Shown here in pieces: positions 63,976 through 64,000 of a stretch of 64,000 nucleotides of DNA. Source of the DNA: Micromonospora violae (GTDB taxonomy: Bacteria; Actinomycetota; Actinomycetes; Mycobacteriales; Micromonosporaceae); assembly GCF_004217135.1 (NCBI RefSeq), contig NZ_SHKK01000001.1, forward strand, positions 5,766,001 through 5,830,000, written 5' to 3'. A program made the position numbers and the translations under genes. Below the pieces are notes generated by a model, which saw only the letters and a program-made list of their open reading frames with translations, ran no database searches and was not told the origin of the DNA. Positions within the stretch are counted from its first letter, which is position 1; each line of letters starts with the position of its first letter.

Positions 63976-64000
63976 CCACCCATCCGGACCCGGTACGGGA
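63972..64000 (+). CDS. purL: Phosphoribosylformylglycinamidine synthase PurL, start only
   Basis: ATG with GAGGAGAGG just upstream begins MTTHPDPVR and runs off the right edge. Identification rests on position after purS-purQ and on the [14 protein letters not shown] start I associate with actinomycete PurL. Only nine full codons are visible. Confidence 0.7.

Overview
The window is high-GC DNA with heavy use of GTG starts, GTGA-type stop/start overlaps, HspR/HAIR heat-shock control and DUF3151, SigE-family and SCP2-type genes. This points to a chromosomal segment of an actinomycete, most likely Micromonosporaceae (Micromonospora or a close relative). That assignment is inferred from gene content and style, not from a database match. 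I see no tRNA, rRNA, CRISPR array, IS element or prophage.

Layout. 1-3412: two dynamin-like GTPases (minus). 3486-8123: heat-shock operon dnaK-grpE-dnaJ-hspR with a HAIR operator and a strong terminator. 8194-13555: small hypotheticals, a KhtTU-like K+/H+ antiporter pair, a lipoprotein, a decayed GntR gene and an epoxide hydrolase divergent from a TetR regulator. 14304-16962: clpB with its own HAIR site. 17077-22600: small membrane proteins (three related four-helix proteins), DUF4178, an SDR, pyrE and an ArsR regulator. 22767-27801: DedA, a SigE-family sigma factor with an LCP protein, a sortase-type surface protein and a holin-like protein. 27938-39803: fba, a LOG-like protein, DUF3151, a ParA/MinD-like protein, a lipid-kinase-like protein, purA, a DUF559 protein, purD and a second sigma factor pair. 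39811-43997: acyl-CoA synthetase, acyl-CoA dehydrogenase, SCP2 and TetR (lipid catabolism). 44000-47240: a two-component system between two DedA paralogues. 47294-51242: a tight operon of NrtR-like regulator, J-domain/pseudokinase, VWA protein and a divergent PurA. 51316-54906: MaoC, high-molecular-weight FabG and thiolase, arranged as in mycobacterial Rv0241c-Rv0243. 55063-62603: glycosyltransferase, large membrane protein, purB and secreted hydrolase/protease genes. 62961-64000: purS-purQ-purL.

How the parts fit. Purine synthesis is spread over the window (purA, purD, purB, purSQL). The acyl-CoA genes at 39.8-43.3 kb and 51.3-54.9 kb share a 16-bp palindrome that may be the operator of the TetR protein at 43356, suggesting one fatty-acid or sterol regulon. 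dnaK and clpB are both under HAIR elements and should answer to the HspR encoded here.

The most unusual items are: (a) the four-gene NrtR/J-pseudokinase/VWA/PurA-like operon with two adjacent 16-bp operator repeats; (b) a family of four long palindromes sharing the arm TGATCATGAGGTT, all just 3' of genes, two of which bracket a DUF559 endonuclease-like gene plus two DnaA boxes inserted between purA and purD; (c) a GntR gene broken by a visible 14-bp tandem duplication; (d) a hairpin that hides the ribosome-binding site of a membrane-protein gene.
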